From: Chloroflexota bacterium
Lineage (GTDB): Bacteria; Chloroflexota; UBA11872
Assembly: GCA_022820025.1 (NCBI GenBank)
Contig: JAJEGF010000037.1
Location: forward strand, 1-59,899
Length of the DNA: 59,899 nt
Direction: 5' to 3'
The notes beneath the pieces were generated by a model that made no database searches, was not told the DNA's origin, and was given only the letters and a program-made list of their open reading frames with translations. This document shows, piece by piece, positions 57,834-59,899 of this stretch; the stretch's first letter is position 1; each line of letters starts with the position of its first letter. The translations under genes were made by a program, and so were the position numbers.

Positions 57834-58933
57834 CGGTCCTCCGTTTCCCGCATCCATTCCAGGAGGGCCTCCGCCTCCGCCGGTCCTCGCCCCGGCCCCG
57901 TCATGAGGTCCAGCAGAACTTGGGTCACGCGCGCGTACGTGAAACCGCTGTCGGACTCGGTGCGCTCGAATACCACGGGGTCAAATGGGCGCACCAGGAG
58001 AATGTTTCCTCCGGTATCCGCCGGACGCAGTCCCAACGACTGGGCCGCAGTCTCTGGATCGTCAACGTAGATTGTGGCCAGACGCGGTTCCGCAAAAGGG
58101 GCCACGCGGTAGGCAGCAAAGGAGCCGGTGACGCTGTATTGGAGTCCCGCCTCCCGAAGCCGGACGAACAGCGCCCTCGTTCCTCGCGGTTCTAGCCACG
58201 TCGTCAGGGTGTTGGACGCGGCGAAGTCGTAATCCGAGGCCCAGCGCCGCGCCAGGGCCTCCCAATCCACCGAATCGATGCGTCCTCGTGGACTCGCCTT
58301 GGTGACGATCCCATCCGGCTCCAGCAGGCTGGCAACCCTCGAAACCATGGCCGGAGAGCTGGCGATCTCGTCCGCCAGCTCCCGAATTCCGAAGGGGGGA
58401 CGGTAGTCAAACAGACCTCTGGCCACACGGGCGGCGCGACCTCCCTTGAGCGAGCGAAGCGGACGCTCGTCCTTGACGGGGTTCCGGTCCGCTCCCTGGG
58501 TTTCAATGAAAACCGCGGGACGATTGACGACAAACCGGATGTTGCCGGTTGCGTCGGCATAGCTGATCCCGGCTTCCACCAGTCGCTCCCTGGCCAGAGG
58601 GCTCAGATAGGTGGAGACCAGGATGAAGGCAGGGGTCGCGCCAAGCTGCTCGTCCCGCGAGTATGACTTCGCCTTCAATTGGGACGCCACATTGCCGACG
58701 AGCCTGGGTTCCACTGGCTTCGACTTGACCTCCACGATGATGTCGGATGCGCGTCCGTCAGGAGCCCGGATCTCCCAGACGGCGTCGATTCTGCGGTTGA
58801 CGTCCCGTGGGGACCGCGCATTGACACTCTCGGCGCGTTCGAGTAGCCGCCAGCGCGGGGGCAGGCGTGCGCCGATCGCCCGCGCGGCTGTGGCGATCAG
58901 TCTTGTTTCAGATATACAGTTGTTTCGCAGCAT
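57803..58933 (-). CDS. AbiEi-like antitoxin with PD-(D/E)XK-like N-terminal domain
   Basis: A 376-residue protein. Residues about 40-135 contain RRIDAVWEIRAPDG (Asp50) and IIVEVKSKPVE (Glu68-x-Lys70), a PD-(D/E)XK-like arrangement. Residues 176-215 form a winged helix (GIRELADEIASSPAMVSRVASLL). The C-terminal half resembles AbiEi-type antitoxins, which regulate the operon and neutralise the nucleotidyltransferase. The ATG at 58933 has no Shine-Dalgarno, and a promoter sits eight bases upstream, so the mRNA is likely leaderless. Whether the nuclease-like domain is active is unknown. Confidence 0.75.
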   Translation of the reverse strand: MLRNNCISETRLIATAARAIGARLPPRWRLLERAESVNARSPRDVNRRIDAVWEIRAPDGRASDIIVEVKSKPVEPRLVGNVASQLKAKSYSRDEQLGATPAFILVSTYLSPLARERLVEAGISYADATGNIRFVVNRPAVFIETQGADRNPVKDERPLRSLKGGRAARVARGLFDYRPPFGIRELADEIASSPAMVSRVASLLEPDGIVTKASPRGRIDSVDWEALARRWASDYDFAASNTLTTWLEPRGTRALFVRLREAGLQYSVTGSFAAYRVAPFAEPRLATIYVDDPETAAQSLGLRPADTGGNILLVRPFDPVVFERTESDSGFTYARVTQVLLDLMTGPGRGPAEAEALLEWMRETEDRWKIPMTKST

Positions 58934-58970
58934 GTGAAACAGCGTAAGTTCTGCATCAATATGCTGTCAA
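58921..58970 (-). promoter_or_regulatory. Promoter and operator of the AbiE-like operon
   Basis: On the minus strand, TTGACA (58970-58965) is followed after 17 bases by TTACGC (58947-58942), a weak -10. TGTTTC and GAAACA form an inverted repeat (58921-58926 and 58936-58941) with a 9-base spacer that contains the ATG. A protein bound there would cover the start codon and the transcription start. Confidence 0.55.
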
Positions 58971-59209
58971 GGGTGAGCCGCCCACCTGTCGTGGCGTCGC
59001 ACACCTGGCTCGGCGCGAACCATCCTCACGCAGCGTCAGACGAAACTGGGGTCCTCGCGTCGTCACTTCGCAATCGACGACACCATCAGTCCTCCTCCGG
59101 CTCTGCAACCTCAGGCGCTTTGAACGCTGGTCGACCAGTCCCGCGTGCTGTGCGCCAACGGGACGATCGTGCACCCGATGACGTGAGTCACTGGCTCAGC
59201 TCGTCACGC

Positions 59210-59899
59210 TCAACGCCGTCGTGCCCAATGGAGCGCGGTGGACTCACAATTCAAGTGCAACAGGTGGTTCCAGAAAACCTCGGCCGGGGTCTGATAGCTG
59301 AGGCAATTGCGTGGTGTGTTGTCGTCGGCCTGCACGAACTGGGTGAAGCGGGTGGCCGCGAGGGTGGCCAAGTCGCTCTTGCCCAGCAAGTTCCGACGCA
59401 GGCGGCCGATGGCGTTCTCATCCCGCCATTCTGCCAGGGTGCATACGGGTCGCAGACGAAGGTCGCGATCCCGAGGGCATGGAGGTCGCAATACCAGGCG
59501 AACTCGGTGCCGCTGTCAAAGGTGACGGTCTGCCGCTAGGCGGGCGGCAGCGGGGCCAGCAGGTCGGTCAGAGCCTGCGCGATGGGCGCGGCGGCCTTGC
59601 CGCGCGGCCGAACGGCCAGCAGCAGGCGTGAGTGGCGCTCGTGCAGGGTCAGGATCGCTTGGCCATAGAGACGGAAGAGCATCAGGTCCGCCTCCCAGTG
59701 CCCCGGGGCGCGGCGGGCCGCCGCCGCGGCCGGGCGCTCGCTGATCGGGCGGCGGTGAGCCATGAAGGCGGCCGGACTCAGGGCCTTGCGGCTGCGGCGA
59801 CCGCGTTTCGACCGGCCCTGGGGCAAGAAGTGGCGCCAGGTGTAGTCCTTGGTGCGCCGGATCTGGGCGTCGATGAACCGGTAGATGGTTTCGTGGGAA
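59210..59899 (-). pseudogene. IS30-family transposase, decayed, cut by the window edge
   Basis: The frame entering from the right edge reads SHETIYRFIDAQI, then GHWEADLML with the first catalytic Asp, and HERHSRLLLAV, but meets a TAG at 59538-59536. Beyond it the same frame continues RQTVTFDSGTEFAWY with the second Asp and CDPYAPWQNGG; a one-base shift near 59420 is then needed to reach ENAIGRL with the catalytic Glu, and TPRNCLSYQTPAEVFWNHLLHLNCES. So the DDE transposase is inactivated by a stop and a frameshift. The element end probably lies near 59230. Nothing else is evident in 58971-59209. Confidence 0.85.

Noticed and set aside
1..59899. CRISPR array, rRNA operon or Cas genes
   Set aside because: No regularly spaced repeats of 25-40 bases, no rRNA sequence and no Cas protein motifs were found.

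Overview
The window is about 60 kb of GC-rich bacterial DNA (roughly 65% GC by eye). Gene content and sequence style (two MoxR ATPases, DUF58 and DUF4129 proteins, NHL propellers, PhyH, SGNH and sulfatase-like catabolic genes, many RHH/PIN toxin-antitoxin pairs, frequent GTG and TTG starts) suggest a Chloroflexota member, perhaps a SAR202-like or host-associated lineage. That assignment is inference; there is no rRNA here to confirm it.

Layout. (1) 1-9.7 kb is an accessory region. It opens with an AT-rich stretch carrying a Leu-type class II tRNA with an unexpected anticodon, a lipoprotein and a small coiled-coil protein. A ~0.8 kb GC-rich non-coding stretch follows, then three toxin-antitoxin modules (VapBC-like, RHH/PIN, RHH/MazF), a PD-(D/E)XK protein, an esterase, and an AT-richer gene fusing a GmrS-like DUF262/HNH core to a Schlafen-type AlbA_2 domain. 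A short remnant of an esterase start lies on the far side of that gene.

(2) 9.7-25 kb is housekeeping: infC, a hypothetical and aspS on the minus strand; a membrane PP2C-like/propeller protein; tRNA-Gly(CCC); moxR-ogt; nadC; and an htrA-moxR-DUF58-DUF4129-rarA operon.

(3) 25-42 kb is sugar and small-molecule metabolism: PhyH oxygenase, TIM-barrel isomerase, SGNH hydrolase, Gfo/Idh/MocA oxidoreductase, DUF362 protein, a hisI-gmhA-heptose kinase-epimerase string, a Tat-exported M23 peptidase, a GH172-type (DUF2961) hydrolase, a Fic protein with palindromic upstream sites, a sulfatase-superfamily enzyme, an epimerase and an NHL propeller.

(4) 42-54.5 kb is transport and detoxification: an ABC exporter pair, a solitary CopG-type antitoxin, a gamma-glutamyltransferase, a GNAT, a DUF2236 oxygenase-like protein, an MMPL transporter and a translationally coupled three-gene ABC-2 exporter.

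(5) 54.6 kb to the end looks like the edge of an integrated island. A 45-bp 3' fragment of tRNA-Lys(TTT) is followed by poorly coding DNA with imperfect direct repeats, a NucS-like nuclease, an AbiE-like antitoxin/nucleotidyltransferase pair, and a decayed IS30-family transposase cut by the window edge.

The best candidates for something new are the Leu-type tRNA with anticodon AUC, the DUF262-HNH-AlbA_2 fusion, and the AbiEi-like antitoxin with a PD-(D/E)XK-like N-terminus in the tRNA-Lys island.
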